Positions 10,749 to 21,395 of a stretch of 64,000 nucleotides of DNA are shown here, in pieces (position 1 is the first letter of the stretch; each line of letters starts with the position of its first letter). The position numbers and the translations under genes are program-made. Under the pieces are notes generated by a model, which was given only the letters and a program-made list of their open reading frames with translations, searched no databases and was not told the origin of the DNA. The stretch is from Meloidogyne chitwoodi (Eukaryota > Nematoda > Chromadorea > Rhabditida > Meloidogynidae): the NCBI GenBank assembly GCA_015183035.1, contig JACZZP010000016.1, forward strand, positions 1,612,001 through 1,676,000, written 5' to 3'.

Positions 10749-13700
10749 TTAAACTGAAAACTTTTTCCTCCGAGGGTTTTTCCTAAGGTTATATTTATTT
10801 TTATTATCTTGAGCTACCTGATTTGTCTGAGGGAGCGGATCGTCAGTCAGGAGTTCGGGAGCGGATTCCAAACTTACGTTTTCTGGTTCTTGATTTTCTT
10901 CAGCTTCTCTTAGAGCTTCTTCTTCTTCATGTGATATTTCTGGTGCTGTACACGCAGGAGTAAGAGGTTCAAAACATTTTTTGAGCTGGTTTATATGGAC
11001 TTTTTTGGATATGCCCTGGGGCGAATTGCAACTTGTTATTGTTACGTGTATCCCTTCAATCTTTATTACTCTAAAAACCCCTTTCCATGGCATGTTAAAT
11101 TTTTTGGAAGTTCCTATTTTCCCGGTGTAATTTCTTAGTAGTACTCTATCCCCTACTGTGATTGTAGGATTTCTAATTAACTTGTCATATTGAGTTTTAG
11201 ATTTTAAAAGAGCCTGTTTGTTTGCCTCATCTGCTGCCTCCCAGGCGCATCTGAGGGACGTTACTAGTTTTTGCTTAAATTCAGAAATATCAGTTAGTGC
11301 TATTGGACTTTGTACTGAAGGGTCCAGTATTTGATCAATGCAAAATATTGGATCCCTACCAAACATTAAAAAGAATGGTGTTTCACCTGTGGACGCATGA
11401 ATGGATGTGTTATAACAGAAGCATGCGCAATCTAAAAATTCATCAAAATCTGGTTGATCTTTGCTTATGTATTTTGAGAGAATGTTATGAAAAGTTCTAA
11501 AAGATCTTTCAGTTACTGAATTCCCTTGTGACCAATGTGGAGTGGCATAACTTTTATTTATGTAAAGCATTGAACAGAAATTTTTAAAGAATTCGCTTGT
11601 AAATGCGGTCGCATTATCAGTTAAGAGTTCAACACATCCCCCAAATTTTAAGTAACAGTTTGAAAGGAATGCTTTCGCAAGAGTCATTGCTTTTGTGTCT
11701 GGTACCGGAACAGATATTACATACTTGGTAAACCAGCATATTATGTTCATTATGTGTCTATTGCCATTTTGCGTTAAGGGAAAAGGTCCTGCTAGGTCTA
11801 GCCCTACTTTTGCAAATAGTGTTGCGGTTGGTGCCATTTGCATTTCTGCCCTATAAGGAGGGTTAGGTGAATGTCTGAGTTGGCATGTTATGCAATTGCG
11901 TGTCCAGGTTAAAATATCTGCATGCATTCTTGGCCAATAATATTTCCTACATTTTTTGAGTGTCTTTTTAAGATTCATGTGACCACCCCCTAATTGTGAT
12001 GAGTGAAATGAGTCAAAAATGAGAGCTCTTAACGAGGCAGGTACAAATACCCTTGGTTTTAAATTTGGGATTTTTTGACAGAGTACGTCCCCTATAATTA
12101 GTAAATTTTCGGCATTTAATACAAATTTTTCATGTTCAAGAGGTGATATGTCCTCAGGCATTTCTCCCGTTTTTATAAATTTAATATACCCTGCGGCTTC
12201 TACGTCATCCTTTTGTTCTTGTTTCATGTCAATTGCATAGTGTTCATCTTCCTTTCTCAGAGTGAGTACAGAAGCAGAATGTTCATCTATTAGTCCATCT
12301 TTGATGGGTAGCATGAAGCATATTGGGAATTCTGCGATGTCATCCAATTCGGTTTGTTCCTGGTCTGGTTGTCTTTGTAGTCTTGACAGTGCATCTGCAA
12401 GAAGATTTTCCTTACCTGATACATGTACAATTTTGATATTGTAGTTCTGAAGTTCAATAAGCCATCGAGCCAAATTTGGACTTACTTCTGCTTTCTTGAG
12501 TAAGTATGCAAGAGGTTTGTGATCGGTATGTAGTTCAATTTCTGCCATGTAAATAAATGGTCTAAATTGTCTTAAAGAATATATTATAGCCCCTAATTCA
12601 ATTTGTACGGGTGCCCATTTGCGTTCTGATGCTGTTAGCGTACGACTACAGTATGCTATTGCGTTAAATACGTTACCTTCTTCATCTTTTTGCATTAGAG
12701 CCCCTCCTTGTCCAGTTAGTGAGGCGTCTGTGAAAACATGAAATGGTTTTGAGTACTCAGGAAACACTAAAACAGGTTTGCTTGTTAGTATTTGTTTTAT
12801 TTTGTTAAACGCCTGCTCTTGATCTTCAGCCCAATTAAATTCTATTTCTTTTCTAGTTAATTTTGTTAGCGGTTCAGTAATTAGTGAAAAATTTTTGATA
12901 TGTTTTCTGAAAAATGAAGCCATTCCTATTGCTTGTCTGACTTCTTTTACTGTAGTGGGTGCCGGCAAATTTTTAATTATTTCTACCTTTGACAGACTGG
13001 GTGTGTACCCATTTGCGTTGATGGTATACCCTAGAAAGTTCATTTCTTTTGATGCAAGTATGCACTTTTTCGGACTTATTTTTAGAAAATACTTTCTTAA
13101 TCTTGTAAATACTTGTCTTAGAGCTACTAAATGTTCTTCAAAGTCTGGTGCTTTTGTAAATACTAAAAAGTCATCTACGTATGCCAGGACGCAGTCATCT
13201 AAGCCGCTTATTACGTGCGCCATGATCCTTGCGAATGCGCTTGTTGCGTTTCTTAGCCCAAAAGGCATGTGTGTCATTTGGTATATTTCATTTTCCATAA
13301 TTACACCACATTTTCTTGAAGCTTTATCGGTTAGTCTAATTTGTAGGTACCCACTTGAAAGGTCCAGAGATGAGTAATAGTGACAATTTCCTATTTTCTC
13401 CATTATTGATTCTAATCTTGGTAATGGGAAGTGATCCGGTACTGTTATCTCATTGAGTTTTCTAAAGTCAATACATGGTCTTAATCCCCCATCCTTCTTT
13501 TGTACTAGAACAATATTTGAGACCCATGGTGTGTCTGATTTTACCATTACCCCTGATTTCATGAGAGCTTCTATATGTTTTTGAAGTTCTTCCTGATATT
13601 TAAATGGAACTCTGTGTGGTCTAGAACTTATGGGATCTTCAGTTGTAGTGATTATATCATATTCCCCTGCTAGACATGAGCCTAAATCATACTGAGACTT

Positions 13701-16700
13701 ACTGAATATGTCTGAAAATTCTTCGCAGAGCTTTTCTAATTTTAATTTATCTTCCCCTTGCACTGCACTTTTCGAAAAATCTATTTTAAATGAAGGGTTT
13801 ACCTCTAATGTGTTGACATGTTCGCATATTTCTGGGTTTTTCACCTGTGATAGCCATGGTCGTTCCTCACATGACCATAATTCATCAGCTAAAGCAACAT
13901 GCATTCCCTTACATATATGCTTTGGCGCAGTTGTTGGGTTTGCAATCAGTATTTTTGTCTGTTCACTAGGCAAGACCACTGTTTCAATGAGTGTCAGATG
14001 GTCCTTCTCTAGTCTGTAGTCGAGTTTATGTATTAGAGCAAATTTTTCAGCCCCTTCTGTTTGAACTTTTACTGAAACGAGTGCATGTTTTCCTGGGAAA
14101 ATTGTTTTAGATTCAACCGCAGCGACGCGCATATTTTCTGAAGGTGCCCTGGTTATACTTAGACATTCAGGTTTATTTCCTATCTTTATGGATTTCTTGT
14201 TAAAGTCGAATGTAATCGGAGGTAACATTTTTAATATATCGCATCCAATTATTATTTGATAATTTCTACTTCCGGTTATTTTGTTATCACTAACAAATCT
14301 TAGTGTTACTAGTAATTTAACCCCTGCAATCTCTAACCATACCTCAGCTTGAGAGTGTACTGCTATTTCATGCCCTGAGGCTGAAGTGATACTAAGGGTT
14401 GCTGGATATAGACTTAGTCCTAAGGTGTTTGCTATAGAGAGTGGTGCTATGGAGATGCTAGCCCCAGTGTCAATAAGGCATTTTACTGACTTATTGTTTA
14501 TTGATACCTCAGTAATTGTGGGTCCAAGTTTAAATGCGTTAACTAAAATTTTATTTGACACCTGGGTGTCCATTGACGAATCAGAGTTTTCACTTAGAGA
14601 CATAACATTGATTGTATGTTTTTCTGTTTCCGAGTTTGGAAACTTAGATACCCTTGGAATCCAAGTTGTTTCTTTCTTATCTATTTTTATCATTGGAATT
14701 TCTTCCTTGGTTTCACAGATGTTGGTTTCTATTATCTTGGGTGCCCTTGGCGTTTTAGATAAATTTCTGCTAAAAGGCCTGGTATTTCTACCAAATAGCA
14801 TGTTACCTAGTTGTCCTTGCCCCAGGTAATTTTCGGCTGCTTTGACCCCCCATCTTAGAAAAAGGTCCAAGGTTAAAATAGCTACTATAAGTGTGATGAC
14901 TAGTTTCCATACCCATGTATAATCACCTATAATTTCCGAAAACAGGCTTTTCCCAGCGTCTTTCCATTGTTCTGAAAGCGTTTTAGTAATTAGCATGTCT
15001 TTTTGTTCTATGCGATACGAGATTTCGCTTGCCTTTACCCAATTAGTCATAAATGCATGTGTTTTTAAATCAGTTAGATTTACTAGTATTAATTGATGAA
15101 ATGAGTGCGATTTTATTTCTGGAATGCTATAGGATTTTATTTCCATGAGATTTATTGGTCGAGGATGTATTATTTTATACTCCCCTGAAGTTTGATTTAC
15201 CTCTAGAACTGTATGATTAATTTCTAAAGTAATTTTACCTACCTGCAAACAGGGTGCTTTTCGTGCTGTTGGCTCAACAATCATTGTTAGAGGATTGAGG
15301 AACGCTAGCTGATCCTTTTGTTCTGTTTTGAATTGAATTGGGAGTAAATCAAAACATTCGTCCATTTGAGTCGCGGCAAACTTGTATTCTTCATCTTTGA
15401 GTGGTATGCATGGCCATATTCGAAGAAGTGTAGAACCTTCTCTTTTTGCAATTAGATAGTCGTTGTTGAAGATCATTCTTGCAAGTCCAGTTGGATTAGA
15501 CAGATATGCTGCAATGGCCCATTCTTTTACTAAATCTAAATGTTGGCAAAATGTTTTTAATGAGTGCGTAAAAGTAAATGTTAAAGTATTAGCCCATTCT
15601 TTGTCTAAATATGTAAGCTTAGCTGCCATCTCTGGAGATGTTACTAAAGCAAGCTTTTGATCCGTATAGCTACGCTTTGTACGCCTGCGAGTTACAGTTG
15701 CCAACCCTTGTTCAGAAATTTCCAAAATTTTCCCACAGTCAATAAATTTTGGAGTTGGTTTTTCAAAGTGTAATGCGAGTTGTGCATCATCAGATAGCCA
15801 TGTGTTATCTAAAATTTTACCTTCCCAGGATCCAATTGGCATATACCTACACATTCGGTTATTATCAGGTTGCCAAATTAGTAAAGTGTTTTCACTTAGT
15901 TCACAGTTTCCTGTGGCATAGGAGCAGTTATTGCTTTCCCCTAGGGATGTTCCTATTCCTTTTTCACCCCAGTGCGAGTTAATTTGTATGTTGAACAGTA
16001 AACAATTTTCAGCTTGTACTGTGGACCACCAAAATGACCCTATAAGCCACATTTTGGGACTTATGTCTATTTTGTTTGAGGTAGTCCATAATTCATTTTC
16101 TTCAGAAAGTTTACCTAGGCTACATTCCTTATGCTTAATCATTCGAGAGCACTCCTCTTTTCCCATTGGGAGCATTTCAGAGCCTACGGGTTCATTAACT
16201 GGTACATTAGACAAAGTTGTAAATTTTCTTACGGTTTTTCTAATTTTTCTACAAGCCCATCCTTCCGTAGTGTATTCTAAATCATTTAGCATATATACGT
16301 CCCTAGTTTGAGAGATTGGTACATGAGATACGTTGGGAGCCGGTATTGGACATTCTGACATAGTTGGGAGGGACCATAATGTTGATTGTTTTTCAGTTTG
16401 GCATATCATTGGATACTGCGGAATTGAAAGTCTTTCTATAGCGTGCGAAGGAGCTATAATCGCTAGTAAAAGCATAATCATTGGAAGTAATTTTGGACTA
16501 ATTTTGAACGATTCCCACGCCGAAATGGAATGTTTTTCAGTTTTGTTAATTTTAGGTTCCTGGGTTTTACTTGTACTTTGTTCCATTTTTGATTCTCCAT
16601 GCAAGACATTTACATTTTGAGTTTCATTATTTTTAAAATTACCCACCTGAAGATTCCTTAAAGTGGTTAAGATTTCACTTAGCATACGATTTTCTTGAGT

Positions 16701-17306
16701 TGAGTTCTGATTTTGATTTGATGATCCTGTTCCGAATGTTCTACGTCCTTGATCACCTCGCTGTATTTGAAAGTCTGCAATTCTTGATCTACAGACACTT
16801 GCGAAGTGGCCCACTTTTGAACAATAGTTGCACACTGGTCTGTTATTCCAACGACGCTCATTTGTTGGAGTGCGAATTTGATTTCTGTTTCTCTGATTAT
16901 TTCTAAAGTTAAGAGAATTATTTTTGTTCGAATAATAATCATTTCTGTTAAAATTTTGTTCTGAATTTTGACCAATTTTTATTTTGTTTGGATTAGCAGG
17001 GTTCAAGGATTGAAACTTCCCTGGTACATTGTACACGTTGAGTTCTTTATGAGTCTGAGAGTCTTCCTTGGTCGTACCAAACATCGATCCCATGCCTCCA
17101 GCCAGCATTATTTCCAATTCTCGAAGATCTAAACAAAGCTGTTCGAACCCCCGATCTGTTTGAGAAATATTTAGTAATTTCATGCAAAACGCAATATTAG
17201 GTCGCAAGCGTTCTAAGAGTAACTCACATAAGTATCGCTCTTTGTTTGTACCTGTAATATCAGCTGCAGATGCCAAAGCTAGTGGTCTGAAGCGCGACAG
17301 AAACTC
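10749..17306 (-). CDS. ORF2: capsid end, CCHC nucleocapsid, env-like module, protease, RT, RNase H, integrase
   Basis: About 2175 codons with no ATG at the start (first sense-frame codons begin after a TAA at 17307-17309). Residues counted from 17276: CCHC knuckle C149/C152/H157/C162; hydrophobic signal-like segment 263-279; Cys-rich ectodomain-like region 280-785 with N-glycosylation sequons and a basic RRRTKR site at 530-535; membrane segment 786-808; MDTQVSNK 902-909; aspartic protease DTGA at 936; reverse transcriptase ~1190-1420 with YVDD 1366-1369; RNase H with D1517, E1560 and D1585; integrase zinc finger HHCC 1758-1798 and catalytic D1827, D1887, E1923; a GPY/F-like segment near 2063. 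Env position between nucleocapsid and protease is atypical. The frame is +1 relative to ORF1 and splits the capsid region. Confidence 0.93.
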   Translation of the reverse strand, partial: EFLSRFRPLALASAADITGTNKERYLCELLLERLRPNIAFCMKLLNISQTDRGFEQLCLDLRELEIMLAGGMGSMFGTTKEDSQTHKELNVYNVPGKFQSLNPANPNKIKIGQNSEQNFNRNDYYSNKNNSLNFRNNQRNRNQIRTPTNERRWNNRPVCNYCSKVGHFASVCRSRIADFQIQRGDQGRRTFGTGSSNQNQNSTQENRMLSEILTTLRNLQVGNFKNNETQNVNVLHGESKMEQSTSKTQEPKINKTEKHSISAWESFKISPKLLPMIMLLLAIIAPSHAIERLSIPQYPMICQTEKQSTLWSLPTMSECPIPAPNVSHVPISQTRDVYMLNDLEYTTEGWACRKIRKTVRKFTTLSNVPVNEPVGSEMLPMGKEECSRMIKHKECSLGKLSEENELWTTSNKIDISPKMWLIGSFWWSTVQAENCLLFNIQINSHWGEKGIGTSLGESNNCSYATGNCELSENTLLIWQPDNNRMCRYMPIGSWEGKILDNTWLSDDAQLALHFEKPTPKFIDCGKILEISEQGLATVTRRRTKRSYTDQKLALVTSPEMAAKLTYLDKEWANTLTFTFTHSLKTFCQHLDLVKEWAIAAYLSNPTGLARMIFNNDYLIAKREGSTLLRIWPCIPLKDEEYKFAATQMDECFDLLPIQFKTEQKDQLAFLNPLTMIVEPTARKAPCLQVGKITLEINHTVLEVNQTSGEYKIIHPRPINLMEIKSYSIPEIKSHSFHQLILVNLTDLKTHAFMTNWVKASEISYRIEQKDMLITKTLSEQWKDAGKSLFSEIIGDYTWVWKLVITLIVAILTLDLFLRWGVKAAENYLGQGQLGNMLFGRNTRPFSRNLSKTPRAPKIIETNICETKEEIPMIKIDKKETTWIPRVSKFPNSETEKHTINVMSLSENSDSSMDTQVSNKILVNAFKLGPTITEVSINNKSVKCLIDTGASISIAPLSIANTLGLSLYPATLSITSASGHEIAVHSQAEVWLEIAGVKLLVTLRFVSDNKITGSRNYQIIIGCDILKMLPPITFDFNKKSIKIGNKPECLSITRAPSENMRVAAVESKTIFPGKHALVSVKVQTEGAEKFALIHKLDYRLEKDHLTLIETVVLPSEQTKILIANPTTAPKHICKGMHVALADELWSCEERPWLSQVKNPEICEHVNTLEVNPSFKIDFSKSAVQGEDKLKLEKLCEEFSDIFSKSQYDLGSCLAGEYDIITTTEDPISSRPHRVPFKYQEELQKHIEALMKSGVMVKSDTPWVSNIVLVQKKDGGLRPCIDFRKLNEITVPDHFPLPRLESIMEKIGNCHYYSSLDLSSGYLQIRLTDKASRKCGVIMENEIYQMTHMPFGLRNATSAFARIMAHVISGLDDCVLAYVDDFLVFTKAPDFEEHLVALRQVFTRLRKYFLKISPKKCILASKEMNFLGYTINANGYTPSLSKVEIIKNLPAPTTVKEVRQAIGMASFFRKHIKNFSLITEPLTKLTRKEIEFNWAEDQEQAFNKIKQILTSKPVLVFPEYSKPFHVFTDASLTGQGGALMQKDEEGNVFNAIAYCSRTLTASERKWAPVQIELGAIIYSLRQFRPFIYMAEIELHTDHKPLAYLLKKAEVSPNLARWLIELQNYNIKIVHVSGKENLLADALSRLQRQPDQEQTELDDIAEFPICFMLPIKDGLIDEHSASVLTLRKEDEHYAIDMKQEQKDDVEAAGYIKFIKTGEMPEDISPLEHEKFVLNAENLLIIGDVLCQKIPNLKPRVFVPASLRALIFDSFHSSQLGGGHMNLKKTLKKCRKYYWPRMHADILTWTRNCITCQLRHSPNPPYRAEMQMAPTATLFAKVGLDLAGPFPLTQNGNRHIMNIICWFTKYVISVPVPDTKAMTLAKAFLSNCYLKFGGCVELLTDNATAFTSEFFKNFCSMLYINKSYATPHWSQGNSVTERSFRTFHNILSKYISKDQPDFDEFLDCACFCYNTSIHASTGETPFFLMFGRDPIFCIDQILDPSVQSPIALTDISEFKQKLVTSLRCAWEAADEANKQALLKSKTQYDKLIRNPTITVGDRVLLRNYTGKIGTSKKFNMPWKGVFRVIKIEGIHVTITSCNSPQGISKKVHINQLKKCFEPLTPACTAPEISHEEEEALREAEENQEPENVSLESAPELLTDDPLPQTNQVAQDNKNKYNLRKNPRRKKFSV
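14557..14570. repeat. Dyad cassette at env/protease boundary
   Basis: GACACCTGGGTGTC on the plus strand; the minus strand encodes MDTQVSNK between the env membrane anchor and the protease. The core is identical to the copy in ORF1 at 18098-18111. Confidence 0.85.
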
Positions 17307-18150
17307 TTACTGACTCACTTTCATGTTGTCTACATACTAGCAATGCTCGCCTTGAGAGAGCACGTCTTTGCGGAGAGTCTAGTTCGCTTCTTATGTTCTG
17401 TAAAGCTAGTTCACACGAGCTTCTCTGTATCTCAGTTAAATCTTCAAAGATGCGTTTGGGTGTATCTTCCAAAAATAATGACAGTCGAGCAAGTTTCTCT
17501 TTTTCTGAAAGTCTTGACCCAAATACTTCCATTCTTTCTAAGAATCTTTTTCCCCACCTGTCAAACGAAATTATATTATCATCCGAATATACCTCAAGAG
17601 TCGGAATTCCTTCATGGCTGATCATGTTCAGTGTATGAGTGCCTTCATCATTGATTGGATGAAGATGACTTCCATCAACTTGAGACTCTTCTGCCCAGTT
17701 GTTTTCTGAAATATTCGAAAAGTTTAGTTCATGAATTTGACGATTCATTAATGTTTTCGCAATTTTGGTTCTGTTAGAAGGCGAGACTGATCTTGCCTTT
17801 CTTTTTGACAGTTCTAAAATTTCTTTTTCACAACTTGTTATTTTCTCACCAAACGTGGTAAATCCTTCATTAACTTCCTCAGTGAGATTGCTTAATCCCG
17901 ATAAGTTTTGGTTTACCTTTCTGTTGATTACTCGAAGAGATCGATTTACCCCTTCTTCAAGTCGTATTGTTTCACCAAAGACCAGTTCGAGATCCTGCAT
18001 CTTCACTTGTGCCGTGTTGGCCTTCGACATGAGAAGTTTCTTGTCAACCACGTTGATTAGCGACTCCTCCATGATGGGAGTAGACGAGCTTTTATTTGAC
18101 ACCTGGGTGTCCATGGGCGTGCCCTGAGCGTTGCCTTCCGTTGTAGACAT
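17260..18150 (-). CDS. ORF1: Gag N-terminal part (296 aa)
   Basis: It starts at ATG 18150 and stops at 17260-17262. Residues 13-20 are MDTQVSNK. Residues ~40-120 are charged and helical, probably coiled coil. Residues ~193-282 (starting ISFDRWGKRFLERMEVFG) resemble the N-terminal part of a Ty3/Gypsy-type capsid (retrotransposon Gag family), and the rest of that domain appears in the +1 frame at the start of ORF2. Either Gag-Pol depends on a programmed +1 shift in the 47-nt overlap (17260-17306), or a single-base indel has broken gag. A consensus splice acceptor lies 73 nt upstream of the ATG. Confidence 0.85.
   Translation of the reverse strand: MSTTEGNAQGTPMDTQVSNKSSSTPIMEESLINVVDKKLLMSKANTAQVKMQDLELVFGETIRLEEGVNRSLRVINRKVNQNLSGLSNLTEEVNEGFTTFGEKITSCEKEILELSKRKARSVSPSNRTKIAKTLMNRQIHELNFSNISENNWAEESQVDGSHLHPINDEGTHTLNMISHEGIPTLEVYSDDNIISFDRWGKRFLERMEVFGSRLSEKEKLARLSLFLEDTPKRIFEDLTEIQRSSCELALQNIRSELDSPQRRALSRRALLVCRQHESESVRVSVALQTTSFGICS
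18098..18111. repeat. Dyad cassette near gag start
   Basis: GACACCTGGGTGTC on the plus strand. In element orientation ATGGACACCCAG is followed by GTGTCAAAT, so the cassette also has the form of a (weak) 5' splice site in phase 0. It encodes Gag residues 13-20. Confidence 0.85.
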
Positions 18151-18469
18151 GAAGACAGGTTCTTGAATCGTTGTTTTTATTTGAGTTGCTTGTTTGCTTT
18201 GAAAGAATTTTTTTTTGAAAAATCTGAAAATTTAGAAGTTAGAACGCAAAAAAAATTTTAATTGAAAGATTAAAAATTAGAAAATCAAAAATATTTTTGA
18301 ATGATTCAAGGTTAGCTAAATGCTGGTGTATTTATCCCTTAAGTCCTAAGCTAAATTGTCCAAGATCCTGAATGTTGATAAAATGATTCCCATTGTTGCT
18401 TTTAAGTGATTTGTGGACAGAAAGGAATCATAGTCCATTTCCGCTTTCCCATTATTACTATTTTTTAAA

Positions 18470-18770
18470 AAAAAAAAAGATTAAATCTCTGTGCATATTG
18501 CCCTTTGTCCCTTTTTTTACAGAGATTAACTCTCTTCGAATTTCGCCCTTTGCTCTTTTCTTTTCAGAGATTAATTTCTTTGAATCTTGCCCTTTTGCCC
18601 CTTTTTCCCATTATTATTATTTTTTTAAAAAAAAAGGATTAAATCTCTTTGCATATTGCCCTTTGTCCCTTTTTTTTCAGAGATTAACTCTCTTCGAATT
18701 TCGCCCCTTGCTCTTTTCTTTTTCAGAGATTACTTCTCTTCGAATCATGCCCTTTGCCCCTTATTTTTTG
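18470..18770. repeat. Tandemly duplicated pyrimidine-rich block
   Basis: A block of about 170 bp containing CAGAGATTAACTCTCTTCGA and several CCCTTTG runs is present twice in direct orientation, with sub-repeats of the CAGAGATTA unit. It is part of the LTR-element leader. Function unknown. Confidence 0.8.
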
Positions 18771-18922
18771 AACTCACACATTTACATAATTGTATATTAG
18801 AATTAGAGATAAAGAGGTAGAAAGAGAAAATAAAATTTTCGAGAAAGAGAAAAATAAATTTTCCGAGAAAGGGAAAAAATTAAAATTTTAATTAAAAATT
18901 TATTATTTAAAACAGGCTTGTG

Positions 18923-18983
18923 CACTTTTGGTTTAATGGTTATAGCGTTAGCCTATTTTGTTAAATTGCTTTTGGTTCGAATC
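18923..18983 (+). repeat. tRNA-like sequence in retrotransposon leader
   Basis: GGTTTAATGGTTATAGCG resembles an A box and GGTTCGAATC a B box, spaced as in a tRNA, but the stems pair poorly. The B box abuts the inserted MITE at 18984, and a diverged TTTGAATC lies just beyond the other end of the MITE. Confidence 0.3.
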
Positions 18984-19411
18984 AGACCTGTGCGAAACAC
19001 CGAAATTTTTCCCACGAAACGAAACAAAAAAAAAAAAAAAAAAAAAATTTTTTTAAAGTGTTTCGTTAACAAAACTAATTGAAGAAAAAGTAACGAAACT
19101 AACGAAACAGCGAAACGAAACGAAACGTTTATTTAACATTATAAAATTTTCTTTATGCTAAAATATTCTGAAAATTATTTATAAAGGGAAATGTATTTTA
19201 ATAATTCAACAAGTAAGATAAACATGGCATTTTCTAGTAAAAATCTCAAAAATTTTACTCAAAACTGGAAATTTTTTTTTTTTTTTTTTTAATAAATTTT
19301 GTTTCGTACGTTTCGTGATAAATTTGAGTGTTTCGTCATGAAACGAAACGAAGAAGAAAAAAAAATAACGAAACTAACGAAACAACGAAACAAGACGTTT
19401 CGCACACGTCT
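18984..19411. mobile_element. CGAAAC-rich fold-back MITE inside the leader
   Basis: Terminal inverted repeats: AGACCTGTGCGAAAC on the left, GTTTCGCACACGTCT on the right. Both subterminal regions are full of CGAAAC repeats in opposite orientation, and the centre is AT-rich. No coding capacity. Being nested in a young retrotransposon, it was either inserted recently or is carried by the family. Confidence 0.75.
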
Positions 19412-19609
19412 AGTTTGAATCCTTTAATAATTCTGAGTATGTTAATTACTGTTAGAGTTATTTTTATTTTTTTTCAATATTAATATGAATATAAGAAAGA
19501 AAAATAAAAAGTTTTGAGTAAAAAGTAAAAAAAAATATTTTATTTAAATTAATTATTTAAATTAAAATTTATTTAAGAATTTAATTAGTTGATTTTAGAC
19601 AGATTATTT

Positions 19610-19735
19610 TATTTAAATTTAAAAATTGAAGAATTAAATTTTATTTAAATTTAAAAATTGAAGAATTAAATTTTATTTAAATTTAAAAATTGAAGAATTA
19701 AATTTTATTTAAATTTAAAAATTTTTGATGAGTTA
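19610..19735. repeat. ~32-bp AT-rich tandem repeat (3-4 units)
   Basis: Units containing TTGAAGAATTAAATTTTATT followed by TAAATTTAAAAA repeat three to four times in direct orientation. A related motif (GAAGAATTAGTTTTATTTAA) recurs at 21170-21390. Confidence 0.85.
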
Positions 19736-21169
19736 ATTTTATTTAATTAATTATGATTGAAGAATTATTTTATTTATATTAATAATAGATTTTTGATGAG
19801 TTTCTTGAATAATTAGTTTTATTTTAGTAAAAAAAAAAGGAATTAAAAAGGATTAATTAGTTTTAATTAAAATAAATTTAAAAGTTTATTATTTAAAAAA
19901 TAAATTTTGTCAATGAGCCAAAAACTAACACAATAGAAAATATATAGAATCTAATAAGGCAATTTTTAAATAAATTTTAATTAGGCTAATTACCAAGGAT
20001 GTCAATAAAACAAAATAAAAATATAAAACTAACTTTTGATAAATTGATTTGGTATTTTTATCTAAAAATGAATCTATTTTTTTGGATTGACCCTTTCGAA
20101 AATTTATAAGATTGACCATTTTGAGATTTATAACATTGACCTTTTCGAAATTTCTGGGATTGACCAGTGTGCACCTGTTTTCAAATAGAATAATAAAAAC
20201 TTTTATTATTATAAAGACATTGAAGATGAAATGTTTGTATTTTTTGAATTGTGATTTTTGAATAATAATAAAAAAAAAAAATTTAATTTAAAAGAGGAAA
20301 GGGATTAAAAAAAAAAAATTTTGATTGGTCTTTAAATTACGGTTTAAATGATTTGAGAAGAAGAGCGAAAAATTAATTAATTTATTTATTTATTTAAGAG
20401 TTTGAGTGAGAGTTGTTCTAAAATGAGTATTTAATTTTAATAAAGAATCTAAAATTATTTTAAAATAAATATTTAATTTTGATAAAGAATCTAAGATTAT
20501 TAAAATTTTGTCCTAGTTAGTTAAAGAAAAGAAAACACTTTAGTGAAATTATTGCGAATATATTATTTTTATTTTTTAACTGTAATGATGGAATAAATTC
20601 ATATTTGTGTAGTGAAGAAATGAGTCTCTTTTGAAATGCAATTTGTGTAGATATAACAGAAATAAAAGATTTATTTAAATTTGTGAATAATAGAGAATTA
20701 TTTTTATAGATTGACATTTAAAAAAAAAATTTTAGACAGATGTTTGAGACAGATGTTAATAAAGTTTAAGGATTAGTAATATATAAAAAAAAATTTTATA
20801 TGTGTTCCCTACAGCCGCCATTATTTTAAAAATAATAAAAAAATATTTTATTCTTTTTTTTCATTTAATGGATGAACTTTGATTTTTCGACAATAAAAAA
20901 AAATTTTCTTTTATGTGAGAACGATTTTTTTTTTTTTTGAGAGAGAAATCAAAATAAAATGTTATTCATATGACTAACGAGAGAAAAGAACAATATATTT
21001 ATTTTTTTGAGAATAAAAATAATAAGAAAAATGTTGCAATATTAATATGAATATTAAAAAGAAAAATAAAAAGTTTTGAGTAAAGAGTAAAAATTATTTT
21101 ATTTAAATTTAAAAATTGAAGATTTCAATTTTATTTAATTAATTATAATTTAAAAATTTTTTTTTTTGA

Positions 21170-21395
21170 AGAATTAGTTTTATTTAATTATAATTGAAGA
21201 ATTAATGTTATTTAAAAATTTTTGAAGAATTAGTTTTATTTAATAATAACAATTTTTGAAGAATTATTTAAATAATTAATTTTAAAATAATAATTTTTTT
21301 GAAGAATTAGTTTTATTTAATAATAACAATTTTTGAAGAATTATTTAAATAATTAATTTTAAAATAATAATTTTTTTGAAGAATTAGTTTTATTT
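21170..21395. repeat. GAAGAATTAGTTTTATTTAA repeats
   Basis: Direct repeats of about 90 bp built on GAAGAATTAGTTTTATTTAA and AATTTTTGAAGAATTATTTA, occurring two to three times next to the leader dyad at 21396. Confidence 0.8.

Noticed and set aside
12895..13377. 160-codon plus-strand ORF opposite the reverse transcriptase
   Set aside because: Antisense shadow of a long, GC-richer coding region; the minus frame has all RT motifs.
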